IMG/VR virus record: IMGVR_UViG_3300028393_000019
Location: 124,001 to 188,000 of that record
Direction: 5' to 3' (one strand)
From: a virus
DNA length: 64,000 nt
The notes beneath the pieces are model-generated. The model was not told the origin of the DNA. It made no database searches and saw only the letters and a list, made by a program, of their open reading frames with translations. The first letter of the stretch is position 1. Each line of letters begins with the position of its first letter. Made by a program: the position numbers and the translations under genes. Below are positions 63,394 to 64,000 of the stretch, one piece after another.

Positions 63394-64000
63394 ATGTTAG
63401 ATAACGCAGTAACCAAGTTAAACTTCACAATTAAATTAGATAGTTTAAGAGAATACTATCATATTCTAGCGGCTGAGTATGACCATTTAAAATGGAATTG
63501 GGAACGTCACGGTAATGATATAACTGAAGAATGGCGCAACCGTATGATGTCAGACAAGGGCACATTACTTCCGTATGGATGGGCTATACAGAGTAATTTA
63601 GTTGATATAACTATCCCATGTCCACCATATAACATTAGTACCCATGATCGATGCGACTATAGAAATACTGAATTAGCATTTGGACTTGTGACTAAACTAC
63701 AGGAACTAATGCCGTATACATACCGTTGGAGTTTAGTAGTACAGCCACCTGGCGGTAAGGTGACTAGGCATACTGATCAGGGTGATGAATACACTGCACA
63801 CATTCCAATATACGAGGCACCTGCCGCAGTTTTTAAATTTTGGGATACAGACGAATCTCAACGATTATTTAATATGGATGCCGACGGCACTGTTTATCTA
63901 GTAGATACTATTATTCCTCACGAAACAGAAAACTATGATACTACAGATAGAATAGGACTAGTGTTTAGATTTAAAAGAGATGACTTGCCCAAGTTACTAA
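63394..64000 (+). CDS. Oxygenase-like phage protein (3' end outside window)
   Basis: 202 codons are visible and the frame runs off the end. VVQPPGGKVTRHTDQGDEY has an H-x-D and AHIPIYEAP, VDTIIPHETENYD and RIGLVFRFKR follow, a layout like aspartyl/asparaginyl beta-hydroxylase or other 2-oxoglutarate oxygenases (H-x-D ... H ... R). The N-terminal 90 residues are Trp/Tyr-rich helices. Start chosen at ATG 63394 after a GGTGGG site. Family call moderate. Confidence 0.55.
   Translation, partial: MLDNAVTKLNFTIKLDSLREYYHILAAEYDHLKWNWERHGNDITEEWRNRMMSDKGTLLPYGWAIQSNLVDITIPCPPYNISTHDRCDYRNTELAFGLVTKLQELMPYTYRWSLVVQPPGGKVTRHTDQGDEYTAHIPIYEAPAAVFKFWDTDESQRLFNMDADGTVYLVDTIIPHETENYDTTDRIGLVFRFKRDDLPKLL

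Overview
The window is a 64 kb piece of a large, tailed, T4-like (myovirus-type) phage genome from an aquatic setting; it is not a bacterial chromosome. Phage evidence: several virion and tail-fibre proteins with the usual fibre N-terminal motif and fibre signature phrases, a lysis cassette, class Ia ribonucleotide reductase with glutaredoxin, tightly packed overlapping genes, 27 canonical tRNA genes, and repeated T4-late-type boxes (A/T/G-TAAATA). The host was probably an alphaproteobacterium. Two things point that way: the tmRNA is circularly permuted (two-piece), as in alphaproteobacteria, and the phage carries a 5-aminolevulinate synthase of the C4 (Shemin) type. Both are inference. No capsid, portal, terminase or replication core gene lies in this window.

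Layout. 1-18.7 kb: HNH endonuclease, virion and fibre proteins, a secreted nuclease, a reverse-strand ALA synthase, and several proteins sharing a T4 capsid-targeting-like N-terminus (M-x-[IV]-x-[ED]-[IL]-L). 18.9-25.5 kb: nrdA-nrdB-grx, a histone H1-like protein, a virion protein, then IscU and IscA. 25.5-30.3 kb: SleB-type endolysin and probable holin, a membrane protein with a strong -1 frameshift signal, ribosomal protein bS21, a DEDD exonuclease and a MazG-like enzyme. 30.3-34.3 kb: full-length DnaK, then an Hsp20-ClpS-heme oxygenase-bilin reductase operon behind a consensus promoter. 34.3-41 kb: a nuclease-like protein with a capsid-targeting-like start, then a curli-like cluster (CsgF, CsgG with an added SH3-like tail, two curlin-repeat proteins, a FecR-domain protein). 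41-45.7 kb: PlcP-like phospholipase, RimK-like ATP-grasp, Agt-like glycosyltransferase and a CHASE2 adenylate cyclase. 45.6-48.2 kb: reverse-strand desaturase and small membrane or basic proteins. 48.3-59.2 kb: permuted tmRNA, outer-membrane barrel protein, tRNAs for all 20 amino acids interleaved with gene-free highly structured stretches, then RpoZ-like, DksA-like, kinase, phosphatase and phosphoesterase genes. 59.3-64 kb: tail fibre, sulfotransferase, second desaturase, and an oxygenase-like gene cut by the window edge.

How it fits together. Two promoter classes are visible: exact sigma70 promoters (TTGACA-17-TATAAT) in front of takeover, stress and tRNA genes, and TAAATA boxes in front of virion and several metabolic genes. 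In ten genes the TAAATA box sits 4, 5 or 7 bases from the ATG, which would give leaderless or nearly leaderless late mRNAs. The cargo points to four jobs: tetrapyrrole/bilin and Fe-S supply, membrane lipid replacement (phospholipid to glycolipid plus desaturation), an exported amyloid/CsgG pore system, and replacement of host transcription and translation parts (omega, DksA, S21, tmRNA, tRNAs, DnaK). The most unusual items are the curli cluster, the PlcP-Agt cassette next to a cyclase, the heme-to-bilin genes, the A9 slippery -1 frameshift sites, and the unexplained structured RNAs in the tRNA region.
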